From the IMG/VR virus record IMGVR_UViG_3300022845_000012, positions 1-31,778 of that record: 31,778 bases of DNA, one strand, 5' to 3'. Made by a program: the position numbers and the translations under genes. The notes under the pieces were generated by a model. The model had not been told where the DNA came from and did no database searches. It saw only the letters and a list, made by a program, of their open reading frames with translations. Positions 16,001-22,584 of this stretch are shown here, one piece after another. Source of the DNA: a virus. Positions within the stretch are counted from its first letter, which is position 1; each line of letters opens with the position of its first letter.

Positions 16001-18067
16001 TGCTCGCTGCTCATCCCGCGAACGGAGAAGCTGGTCCTCGCGCTGCGTACGTTGTGCTGCCTCTTGTCTTGTGCGCGCCACTGCCTCGTCCTGTGCTGCC
16101 TGCCTTTGCTGCACCTGTTGAGCCAGCAGGTCTTGCTGAGCGCGCATTTGCGCACCCATAGCGGTCTCAGCCAACGGGGCCGGGGCCGGGGCGTAAGTCT
16201 CAGCGCGCTCAGACGGCCGTTGGCTCAGCCGCTGCGCCCCCGGAGGTAGGTCCATGCGGCGCTGCAGGATAAGCGTAGCCTGTTCGACAGGGCCTTCTGC
16301 AACAGGTGCCGGTGCGGGCGTGATGACAGGCTCCGCAGCAGCGACAGCCGCTTCGCTTGACAATGAGCTTTGAGAAGCGGGCATCTTTGACTTGTTGTAT
16401 TTAGCGCGCCACGCCTCGAATTTTTGGCGTTCATCAATATCACCGGGAATAGTTATCCCGCTGATGGTACCCGATCCTTTTCCTTGCTCTGGAAGGCCCA
16501 AACCACGGCGCAAAGAACGCACTGTATCAGCATCCATCCCAACTTTTGTGGCAACCTCCTCTGCGGTCAGGTCTTGTGCGTGAAGTTCTGTGATTTTATC
16601 GAGAACATTGGGGTTTGCCTGACGGATTGCATCTGTCACCATCTTGTCGCTTTCCTGAGTCCACAAAGCCAGTTTGCTTTTTGGTTCTTCAGGCATACCC
16701 GGTATAGGCATAGCCCCCGGTGGCGGCGTAATGATAGGCCCTGTGTCTGTGGGTGGCGGCGTAGGCGCTCCCTGAACCGTACCACCGCTAAGCACATCTG
16801 CAGGCTCAGTGCCCGTGAGATCGCGGTTTGGTGTGGGTGTCTTTTCTGTGGTCGGCGCGCGCCCACCCTCGAACGGCATGACAGCAGCGCGAAAGCCACC
16901 ACCAAGTAGGAAGCCTGCGCCTGCGGCGACAATCGCCTCATCTTTGTACTTGGAAAAGAGCGTAGGGGCGAGCGCTGCCCAGTCACGCTCGTTTAACTGG
17001 TCCCGCAGCTCAGGGTCAAACATCACCCGGTCGGCCAGCGTGGCAAATGTCTCCGCGGCGGCTTCAGCACTACCGACACCCACAATGGGCCCGACAGTAT
17101 TGCGCAGCGTGCGCTTACTTGCGTCACGCAACGCCGTGCCGAACGCGCGGCTGAACGCCCCTGCGAGGAAGGCTTCTGGTAGCGTCTGTGCTACGGTCTT
17201 GGTGAGGGCTGTGGCCCAGATGTCTGACTGGACCTCGGGGTCCTCAACGCCATAGCCACCCTGCTGCGCTGCCGTGTAGGACGACTGCACTTCCATTGGG
17301 AAGATCGTGGCGAAGACACCGCCTAGCTGCCCGGCGCGGGCAGCAGCCCCACCGGCAGCGGCTGCGCGAAGGCCACCGGCAGCAAGCGCACCGCCGCCCA
17401 CACCGCCTGCAATGGCGAGTCCAACCGTGGGCAGAGAGCGCGAGGCAGCGGTAAGAATCTGCCCACCCAGCCCTTGCCGCTCGCGGATCATAGCATCGCG
17501 CGCGTCGTCCGCAGCGCTCGGGCCGAGGAACTCACCGGCACCTACAAGCGCACCGCCGACACCCTCAGCGCCCAGCATTTGGGCTCCGCGACCAATGCCC
17601 CCAACAACACCTTCACCTACGTCACGAAAACCCATGCCGACATTGCCGAGGAACCCCCGGCCTTCGGAGATAGAGTCCAAATACCGGTTGTACTCAGCGG
17701 AGCTACGGCTCTGCCACCCGGGCCCTTCCGGAGCCGGAGCCGGTTGCCCGATCGCGCCGCGTGTCTGCAGCGCAACATCGTAATCCTCACGGCCGAACTC
17801 CACACCGCCTGCGGAGAAACGATCCTGCCCGGGGTTGTAATAGACGCCAGAGCCCTGCGCGATCCCAGTATTACCGGGAGGCGGTTGCAGCCGTGGCGCT
17901 GTACTAGCGCCAAGCCCAGTGATGCGGTCTAGCGCGCGTTGGCGTTCCACTGTGGCGTCCGCAAGACCCGGCCGGATACCCTTAACCCCCATCTCTGGTA
18001 GGTTGCTGTAGAGATCAGTCCGCCGAGTGCGCAGTCCAGCTCCGTACTTCAGCTCTTGTTCAGCCAT
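10091..18067 (-). CDS. Giant polyvalent-type virion protein with HExxGH metallopeptidase motif (2658 aa)
   Basis: A single uninterrupted frame, ATG at 18067 with GGAG 6 nt upstream. Segments in order: disordered N-terminus; Gly/Ala-rich hydrophobic stretch (about 212-255) that could insert in a membrane; Pro/Thr linker; an HTH-like stretch (about 480-520, LTAEEVATKVGMDADTVRSL); Gln/Arg-rich coiled coil (about 640-760); Lys/Ala/Glu coiled coil (about 925-1040); a metallopeptidase-like domain with H1287-E-V-L-G-H1292-YGMR; long helical regions; and a C-terminal segment GLRGVPYAEDIEDLVNTL (about 2377) reminiscent of LPD38-type polyvalent domains. Large polyvalent proteins are thought to be packaged and injected to protect phage DNA. 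It lies last in the virion module, after two likely ejection proteins, which fits that role. The domain names are from memory. Confidence 0.8.
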   Translation of the reverse strand: MAEQELKYGAGLRTRRTDLYSNLPEMGVKGIRPGLADATVERQRALDRITGLGASTAPRLQPPPGNTGIAQGSGVYYNPGQDRFSAGGVEFGREDYDVALQTRGAIGQPAPAPEGPGWQSRSSAEYNRYLDSISEGRGFLGNVGMGFRDVGEGVVGGIGRGAQMLGAEGVGGALVGAGEFLGPSAADDARDAMIRERQGLGGQILTAASRSLPTVGLAIAGGVGGGALAAGGLRAAAAGGAAARAGQLGGVFATIFPMEVQSSYTAAQQGGYGVEDPEVQSDIWATALTKTVAQTLPEAFLAGAFSRAFGTALRDASKRTLRNTVGPIVGVGSAEAAAETFATLADRVMFDPELRDQLNERDWAALAPTLFSKYKDEAIVAAGAGFLLGGGFRAAVMPFEGGRAPTTEKTPTPNRDLTGTEPADVLSGGTVQGAPTPPPTDTGPIITPPPGAMPIPGMPEEPKSKLALWTQESDKMVTDAIRQANPNVLDKITELHAQDLTAEEVATKVGMDADTVRSLRRGLGLPEQGKGSGTISGITIPGDIDERQKFEAWRAKYNKSKMPASQSSLSSEAAVAAAEPVITPAPAPVAEGPVEQATLILQRRMDLPPGAQRLSQRPSERAETYAPAPAPLAETAMGAQMRAQQDLLAQQVQQRQAAQDEAVARTRQEAAQRTQREDQLLRSRDEQRALQADAETIGGLILGDQYNLLTDAAKADWQAEVAAVGPEVRADVATALGIAEFDPEVEITDPTFRQAYTKLVADAEKVRKRQSNKLRRQAAEPPTIIEPAVAPSALPEGVFGTAKGQPFKNKVAAQLQRKRVASRENVPADRLDAVELPGKTGWGLQVRPEAVPPAPPKGDKLKQRTQDAPKKQGAKESALRKGPKAGKGVRGEDTQGQEAAGARVEETAQEPTPARKPEVKFSRGMTDAERARLKAAEAAAVNLKAERAPATRSKEEAEAAKEAEAAALQTKKDAETQKMEAAKEAAAALKAKKKADAEAAKNAPKAKGTRAPPEPKKEAAAALKAELVDLVANAKDVLMNESRTKRTLLNQAELDAGLELLTLSDNADPEVAALADGALEANATARQYKQVGEYRARADAHRTLGGSTTDADFAAKELKTMVDAWNSGAVPDNSRAMLQTRFKELAVRVRRADPKNSVLGYATVRNTPNTRMGQIATTVETGKFSLATLADAVLANGKRATPLPAGKQRMIARNFLSKFKVKPKLSVFKDQADLQQRNPDLYNRAVAARTQGDFDTAPAAGYFFDGEVIVFSDRIATREQLEFVMAHEVLGHYGMRAVASNADFTALMDTIYTDSSPDMKQAIDNAVAAREMSRAEATEEYLSDFAARVEMSLLRKWWAKAKSWLNAVGFKFDDDVARYMMNQSRRYLRTGETGSVFNTDRVAAGLTRLDAGTDPTGTGRFSTQSATGTIRSMGHIIDNPVSAEPDSMMDAQDRIDSAMKTLKLGMADIRNSYDKVKQNLVTPTIFRAMRSEGGQLVYNLLLKRTNTARSVVTRMQTMRKAALQPRIERLAGIGFSGKGISVEGREKAGYVLKANRMVQTFNFRAPSTKNLPKLYLRDPVTGKLNPVKGIFENLLKQNRLSRAEWAKGVKVPYNTPETMTAAKRAELTAARDAELAKATTDKAKNAITKKYAARIDSNTYNAVAYLDVQQTFTDVEWEAFNQELDAMAHTAQAVLEAKLTKYDEEVSTTYRRLQKAMAAAMTDSDRALMDRAVRRYVEIQDANLATFENGTIDPSTRDAESAEKFLIQFNSALLGKGRDRIYDLFTPNDKNNGIAAFPESEKQAIIDMIDGLRTRYNPPENTPGSPSSVKEARMAVQREVGFIAGQLSDTIDAEKAAVRTILTGYVPIVREGEYSAGMEFRDKDGKKFQLMEAYREQAPYMQFAKESQSITAAEQLTDLFGGQTYTVEVWDADADGGKGKAVMKEGTLTGISGAVVNAASTDPELSHDATLRFIRRFNIPLTPQKLEQIVIASTSAGNNAILRQLKTGFTPGATNDLTSAISQHIESRASTIARDKTSVALADAMDFSGDGRALWLGDQAKYDRLKAEYEQLKAEPTPNEDAISIARQEFEEYHNQFVTEDAPNKGAAKYNEARKWVDFLDQQKGVLETDLANNKHIAMVQMLTSISYLGMMVASAGLNVSSMGTNVPAALGTVNHKTGFGGGFGMMRASTTLTKMIKSAGFGGQNDTAEFWKGLTDAQLKAKGISRAAADFISEGINSGIFQAAQTNSLMGSARGRITSGGAQKFLLTFMGPFNITEQLSRRATGLAAFELMFQRNLAAGKSREAAAEAAAEFSADLVLKTLGDYTAGGRPALFRGGPLQFAFMFKMFTVNTAALIANLPLKGQVVMLGSLWLLSGLRGVPYAEDIEDLVNTLAQKFGIPMPSIRDSIRRTGDGLLPGLGETLVSGALNKLVPYDVGGRFSAGDIAPGTGMFLAGADVQREFFQIGGPMASWTQQAVGTIGSIIDAIVPGGKAPSLTSILRESPVTFGRALGDAVAYEQYGAIVDKRGYTVSNDYNSAIAIGRILGLYPGSASRAYESVRESKLIVEYQKSMTSYYRDRIVAAQVQGDRAKVADLYDEVREWNRSAKGTGLEVVNIRDRVSKALRAQRLSATARFLKTTPLSSRDAAQRIVDVYTAN

Positions 18068-18079
18068 AATCTACTCCAG

Positions 18080-19972
18080 CTATCCTGCGGGCTGTACTGT
18101 GCCGTCAGGAGCAATATACACGGGTGTGGAGAACTGACCACTAGGCGTTTGTACAAGGATCGCCGGGCCGGGTGCGTCATTACCAGCGTCGTCTTTGTGC
18201 GGGTAGTCATTGACGCGCACTAGCTGCACCTGCTCGTTCTGAGGAGTGATGTACGTCGCAAACGAATCTCCGCTGGCCGCGTCCGCCTCCCAGTTTATAC
18301 TACGGTTCTTAGCGGCGTCGGCCGCCGCTGCGACGGCAATCTCACGGGCACCTTGCTGCTCCGTTTTTATACCTTCCTTACGGGCGAACTGTGCCAGCTC
18401 AGCTTCTGCGGTAGCCGCAGCGTTTTGCTGTGATATGTAGTCTTGGTCATAACTATCGCGCACGTTTTGCGCGAGTATGTCCCAGTCCTCCAGATACGCG
18501 CGCTCGCCGTCGAGGAAGATCGCCACGGTGCCGTCGGTGTACGGCTGCACTTCGACCTGCTGGTTCGGGTACCGGCGCTGCAGTATCTCCTGCACTGGCC
18601 CGAAGTTTTCTTGCTGGATACCCACGATAGCCGCCATCCCTTGGAGGTAACTGTTCTCTTTGCGTAGCGCGTCAGTAGCAGTTATAGCGTTGCTCACCGC
18701 CAAGCCTTGGTTGTACCCGGCGGCGTCACCTGTAGTCGCGTAATACTGCAGCAGTGATTCTTCCCGTGCGAGCTGCCTGTTATTGGCGTCTATTGCATCA
18801 AAGATTTTTTCAGGGGCTTCAACAAACACACGACTACCAGCGCCTTTGGTTTTCCCGAAGGCTAACTCCACCGGCGTACCGAAGTTGAGCTGCAGTCCAC
18901 CCCACGAGGTCTCTTTCGTCGGTGTTTTAGGAGCCGGTGCTCCGACCCCGGAGTCTGCCGCCACGGAACCACTAGGCGCACCCTGACCCACAAGTGCTAA
19001 CCTGTCAGCTGCTTCGTCGTACTGGTTAATCTGCTCAAAGAACTGCGCCCCGAGTTCCGGGGATACCATAGACAGCGGTACGGCTACACCGTACTCCAGC
19101 GCGCGAGTACCTATACGCTGTAGGAGTGCAAGAGCGTCTGTAACTGCGTCAAGAAGCCCGCTACCGGTAGCTGCCGCTACACCGAGTGTACGTTGCTGTA
19201 TCTCCAGCGCCCTACGCATCTCCGGTGTTAGGTTAGGGTCCTGTAAAGTCTGCGCTACCGCCTGCTGCACAGCCATAGGGCTAGTCACTCCGGGTACGCC
19301 GGGCAACTGCATCTGCTCACGAGGGTCAGTAGCTGTACGCAAGTCGGCCACAACCCCGTATCCCGCTGGTGTGTTGGCTAGACCCGCCCGCACAGCCATA
19401 GACTCCGGGGTCATAAAGGAGCGTTGAGCTTCAGCTGGTAGCACCTCGCTCATGAACTGTATGTTCTCCAGTGGGCCGAGGTAGTCGCTACCGTCTTTGC
19501 CGGGTAATACCGTAGTGCCCGCACCGCCAGATACATTACCCCCAAAAGACAGTGGTACACTGGACCCGAAGGGGGACCCGTCGTAGGGCGGTGCAGTAAG
19601 CGTAGGCGAACCAGCAGGCTGCACAGCGGGTTGGTTCGCACCAGCACCGGTTAAGCCCTGCAGCAGGCCAGCGCGTTGTGCAGCCTGCTGGTTCGCCCGC
19701 GCAGCGGCCTGTGCCGCTCGGCCTTGTGCTGCTCGTTGTGCGGCCATCTGCGCAGCGACTTGCTGCTGCCGCAGCTCCAGCTCTTTCTGGGCGCGCACGT
19801 CTGCGTTACCTGCGAGACGCGTCTGCTCAGCGCGTGCGCTCATGACGCTGCGCGCGTCTTGCCGACCAAGGTTTGCCTCCACACCTGCTTGGAAGGCTTC
19901 GCCTACACCAGTGCGCGCGGGACTGATCCCGCTGATAGTGTACGAACCCTTATTAAAAACGCTGGTAGCCAT
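18080..19972 (-). CDS. Putative internal virion/ejection protein (630 aa)
   Basis: ATG at 19972 with AAAGG upstream; the stop is 12 bp before the giant gene. The N-terminal 110 residues are Ala/Gln/Arg-rich coiled coil (SARAEQTRL, QKELELRQQQVAAQMAAQRAAQ). A Gly/Pro/Ser linker follows, then mostly helical sequence with AVAQTLQDPNLTPEMRRALEIQQRTLG (shortened here to the helix around residues 235-260), and a C-terminal beta-like part ending in TPVYIAPDGTVQPAG. No enzymatic motif is visible. The location between a Gly/Ala-rich membrane-like protein and a giant polyvalent protein matches the internal-virion (ejectosome) block of T7-like phages. Function inferred from context only. Confidence 0.65.
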   Translation of the reverse strand: MATSVFNKGSYTISGISPARTGVGEAFQAGVEANLGRQDARSVMSARAEQTRLAGNADVRAQKELELRQQQVAAQMAAQRAAQGRAAQAAARANQQAAQRAGLLQGLTGAGANQPAVQPAGSPTLTAPPYDGSPFGSSVPLSFGGNVSGGAGTTVLPGKDGSDYLGPLENIQFMSEVLPAEAQRSFMTPESMAVRAGLANTPAGYGVVADLRTATDPREQMQLPGVPGVTSPMAVQQAVAQTLQDPNLTPEMRRALEIQQRTLGVAAATGSGLLDAVTDALALLQRIGTRALEYGVAVPLSMVSPELGAQFFEQINQYDEAADRLALVGQGAPSGSVAADSGVGAPAPKTPTKETSWGGLQLNFGTPVELAFGKTKGAGSRVFVEAPEKIFDAIDANNRQLAREESLLQYYATTGDAAGYNQGLAVSNAITATDALRKENSYLQGMAAIVGIQQENFGPVQEILQRRYPNQQVEVQPYTDGTVAIFLDGERAYLEDWDILAQNVRDSYDQDYISQQNAAATAEAELAQFARKEGIKTEQQGAREIAVAAAADAAKNRSINWEADAASGDSFATYITPQNEQVQLVRVNDYPHKDDAGNDAPGPAILVQTPSGQFSTPVYIAPDGTVQPAG

Positions 19973-19986
19973 AGTGGTGCCTTTCG

Positions 19987-20982
19987 TTATGCGATGCCAC
20001 CAAACAGATCGCCAGCGCCGCTCGCCAAATCACGAGTGTACTGGTCTCTACGGTCTTGCAGACTTTGGTAGATAGGCATCGACAGCCCAGCCACTCCTTG
20101 TGGGGCTTGATCTGGGAGCATACCATATCCAGTCTGCATAAGTCCCGCCTGTGTCTGGCGACCACGGGCCTCCTCAGCAGCAGCTGCTGTCGCCCCCGCC
20201 TGAGTACTGCGGATACCCGCACGACGCTGGGCAAAGGCTGCTTCGTCCGCCCCCATACCACGGGTCTGTTCACCCAGCTGCCGCTCCGAGGCGATCTTAG
20301 TCTCGGCAAACGCCTGCTGGGGATTGGGGGCTTGCTGCGCCGCCATCTGGATCATCTCATTGGCCCCGCGTACCCGCTGCTCAAACATCTCTCTGTTTGT
20401 CGTAGCCATACCCTTGAGTTCTTCGAGTTGTGCCTGTTCCACGGCGGTCAGCTCCTGCGGTGGGCGGCCAAACACGGTCATGGCCAGCTGAGCCACGCCC
20501 GCAGGGTTGGCAAGTATCCCTTGCCCTACTTTTTGGAAGAAGTCGCCAAGACCTCCAGCGGTGGTTGCGCCTGCTGCGCCTGCTGCGCCTCCAGCGGCCG
20601 CGCCTGTTACACCCGCTGTGCCAGCCGCACCAGCTGCGCCCACAGGTGGTCTAAGCGAGGCCGTCATCGGACCACTCACTGCGTTTGTCGACGCCGCTGC
20701 GGGCCCCCCGAACATTCCTTGGAAGCCACCGGCACCCGCGAAGCCGCCGAGTCCACCCATGAGCGCCCCGGTCAGTGGGTTCCCCCCAGTCAAGCCCGAG
20801 GCTGCCCCGCCGAGCACAGCGCCTGTCAGCGCGCTACCTCCTGCAGTCCCGAGGAAAGCGCCAGTACTGGCCCAGCCCGCGCCCGCCATTGCGGTCCCGA
20901 GCGCACCGGCTATCATCGGTGCGACAAACGGGATGGCGATTGCCGCCACTATACCCAGAACTTTTTTGACACCCTTAGACAT
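19987..20982 (-). CDS. Gly/Ala-rich putative DNA ejection protein with membrane-prone N-terminus (331 aa)
   Basis: ATG at 20982 with AGGAGA 6 nt upstream. The N-terminal part is strongly hydrophobic (VLGIVAAIAIPFVAPMIAGALG, residues 7-28) and continues with many GxxxG/GxxxA patterns to about residue 150, as in glycine-zipper membrane proteins. The C-terminal half is helical, Gln/Ala/Glu-rich (ELTAVEQAQLEELKGMATTNREMFEQRV around residues 182-209) and ends DLFGGIA. This layout resembles small ejection proteins that form the first part of the trans-envelope channel in podoviruses (T7 gp14-like or P22 gp7-like in role). There is no sequence-level proof. It sits between the GNAT-like gene and the 630-aa gene with short gaps. 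Confidence 0.65.
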   Translation of the reverse strand: MSKGVKKVLGIVAAIAIPFVAPMIAGALGTAMAGAGWASTGAFLGTAGGSALTGAVLGGAASGLTGGNPLTGALMGGLGGFAGAGGFQGMFGGPAAASTNAVSGPMTASLRPPVGAAGAAGTAGVTGAAAGGAAGAAGATTAGGLGDFFQKVGQGILANPAGVAQLAMTVFGRPPQELTAVEQAQLEELKGMATTNREMFEQRVRGANEMIQMAAQQAPNPQQAFAETKIASERQLGEQTRGMGADEAAFAQRRAGIRSTQAGATAAAAEEARGRQTQAGLMQTGYGMLPDQAPQGVAGLSMPIYQSLQDRRDQYTRDLASGAGDLFGGIA

Positions 20983-20991
20983 CGCTGTCTC

Positions 20992-21426
20992 CTATAAAGT
21001 CATGCGGACAAGCGAGCAGGATTTATTAAACCCGAACTTGTTCCTGTATATTTTTGCCAGTCGTTCGTTGGCATATGCGTCAAGGAATACACACCCGTTG
21101 GCTTTAAGCCAATCTAAGATCAGATTCCAATACGCGTCCTTGAATTTCATCAGGCGCTCACCGCCCATGGCGATTACATCTGCGCCCTTATGCCCGTTCG
21201 TATCGTTGAATTGAAGGGCCACGATTACCTTGGGCACACCACTCTCCCGGCCGATAAACAACACACACATACCCGTAGTTGCCAGCACGTGAATATCATT
21301 TGGCGTAATGTCGAGGATACCCACTTCGTTACTTTTACACGACGCATCGAGTATGGGCTCCAGTGCCGCCCACTCATCATCCACCTGCTCCGGTGACAAC
21401 ATCTCGATGGTCAGGTCAGTCCGCAT
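20992..21426 (-). CDS. GNAT-like protein in the virion module (144 aa)
   Basis: The frame is open to 21474, but the start is best at ATG 21426 (MRTDLTIEML), which has AAGG 6 nt upstream and overlaps the previous stop by 11 bp. The pattern fits a degraded acetyltransferase fold: LTIEMLSPEQVDDEW, GMCVLFIGRESGVPKVIVALQF (beta strands), LMKFKDAYWNLILDWLKANGC (helix), then DAYANERLAKIYRNKFGF with a closing strand SLVRMTL. The NERLAKIYRNKFGF part resembles GNAT motif B. T7 gp13, encoded in the comparable place, has also been annotated as GNAT-like. A clear acetyl-CoA loop (Q/RxxGxG/A) is not visible, so catalytic activity is doubtful. Confidence 0.6.
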   Translation of the reverse strand: MRTDLTIEMLSPEQVDDEWAALEPILDASCKSNEVGILDITPNDIHVLATTGMCVLFIGRESGVPKVIVALQFNDTNGHKGADVIAMGGERLMKFKDAYWNLILDWLKANGCVFLDAYANERLAKIYRNKFGFNKSCSLVRMTL

Positions 21427-22225
21427 CGTCGGCCTTCTCTGCATACTGCTCCAGCATCCGGTCGAAGAACTCACGCCCCTTCATGTCCACAACATTCTTT
21501 GGGATCACGTATTCGCCGGTGTGCGCCTCGATCATCACAGGATCGCTTGCCTCACCGCGGACGCGGCCGCCGTCTTTCATGGACTGCACAGGGGCTGCGC
21601 CCGCCATGGCAGGAGTACCACCGGCCATCATATTCTGACCGCCGACGTTAGCTTGCGCGGCGCGGGCGGCAATGAGGATAGCAACGATGAGCCCTTGGTC
21701 GTACTCGGGCGACAGGTCTTGCTCGGTGGCGATGCCCTGCTGGATAGCGAACTGGCGAATTTGCGGGTAGAGCGCTGGGTTGCGCATCACTGTGGTCGCC
21801 AGCTGTACCATCGTATTCAGTTCTTGCTGGGTCAGCTCACCGGTCATCACCGCTTCGTCGATCGCCTGCTTGATCTGCGCCATTACCTGCGGGTTGCGGG
21901 TTGCGAGGTCTTGGATTTGCATCTCGATCATGTCGGGCGACGCAGGTTCCTGCGGATTCATCTGCCCGAGCATTGCCATACCAGCGGGGCGCATTGGCTG
22001 CCCGTCGGGCCCGATCGCACCGCCCATCTGGTAAGACGGCAGCTGGCTAGGAGCCATCTGCGGGGCCGCACCATTTACAAGCGAGGGCATCGCGCCAGAG
22101 AGCCCGCGCATTGCAGGTGATTGTGGCACGCCAGACATAAGCCCTTGCAAGATAGGCGGGACAGAAGTCGGTGCCGCCTGCGATTGGCTGTTACGCTGGG
22201 TTTTGGTCATGGGAGCACGGGCCAT
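21416..22225 (-). CDS. Phage structural protein with GGxV...GEYVIP C-terminal motif (269 aa)
   Basis: ATG at 22225, 2 bp after the previous stop, with AGAGG upstream. The N-terminal 95 residues are disordered and rich in Pro, Met, Gln and Gly. The middle (about 95-190) is helical (MIEMQIQDLATRNPQVMAQ, LTQQELNTMVQLATTVMRN). The C-terminus carries KDGGRVRGEASDP then EAHTGEYVIPKNVV and FFDRMLEQ. That HxGEYVIPxxVV-type motif recurs near the ends of tape-measure and other virion proteins of many phages. Probably a minor virion or assembly protein in the tail/ejection module. The exact role is unknown. Confidence 0.7.
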   Translation of the reverse strand: MARAPMTKTQRNSQSQAAPTSVPPILQGLMSGVPQSPAMRGLSGAMPSLVNGAAPQMAPSQLPSYQMGGAIGPDGQPMRPAGMAMLGQMNPQEPASPDMIEMQIQDLATRNPQVMAQIKQAIDEAVMTGELTQQELNTMVQLATTVMRNPALYPQIRQFAIQQGIATEQDLSPEYDQGLIVAILIAARAAQANVGGQNMMAGGTPAMAGAAPVQSMKDGGRVRGEASDPVMIEAHTGEYVIPKNVVDMKGREFFDRMLEQYAEKADDAD

Positions 22226-22227
22226 GG

Positions 22228-22584
22228 TTATCCTCTCAGTTGTGTAATGAGTATCTCCACGGTCGCCCGCAGGTTAGCTACGTCATTGGCGAGCTTTTGC
22301 ACGTCGGTGAGCAGTTGGTTGTAGTCCTCTAGGATAGGCACGCTGGCCCCACTTATGGTGACGCCGCTGCCGTTTGCGCTAACCCGTTGCATCGTCTGCA
22401 CTGGCGGCACAGACACAGCCAGCCGCGCGATATTGACCGCCGCACTAGCCAGATCAGGTTCCCCACGTGTACCCGTAAGCAGCTCGACATTCTCTTTGAG
22501 AGCGTTCAAAATCTGCGACTGCCACTCCTCGACACCGACGAGTGGGACTGCGGGGACCGCCGTGTATCTGCTCCGTGTTGCCAT
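22228..22584 (-). CDS. Hypothetical virion-module protein with C-terminal coiled coil (118 aa)
   Basis: ATG at 22584 overlaps the stop of the upstream tail gene (TGATG). The N-terminus has EEWQSQILNALKENVELLTGTRG, the middle is small-residue rich, and the C-terminal third (about 85-117) is a heptad-like helix (EDYNQLLTDVQKLANDV, then NLRATVEILITQL). I recognise no family function. Its tight coupling with the tail nozzle gene suggests a small tail or virion assembly component. Confidence 0.65.
   Translation of the reverse strand: MATRSRYTAVPAVPLVGVEEWQSQILNALKENVELLTGTRGEPDLASAAVNIARLAVSVPPVQTMQRVSANGSGVTISGASVPILEDYNQLLTDVQKLANDVANLRATVEILITQLRG

Noticed and set aside
21308-22120. 270-aa plus-strand frame opposite the GNAT-like and 269-aa genes
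   Set aside because: Covers two well-supported minus-strand genes; composition rich in His, Arg and Leu as expected of an antisense shadow.
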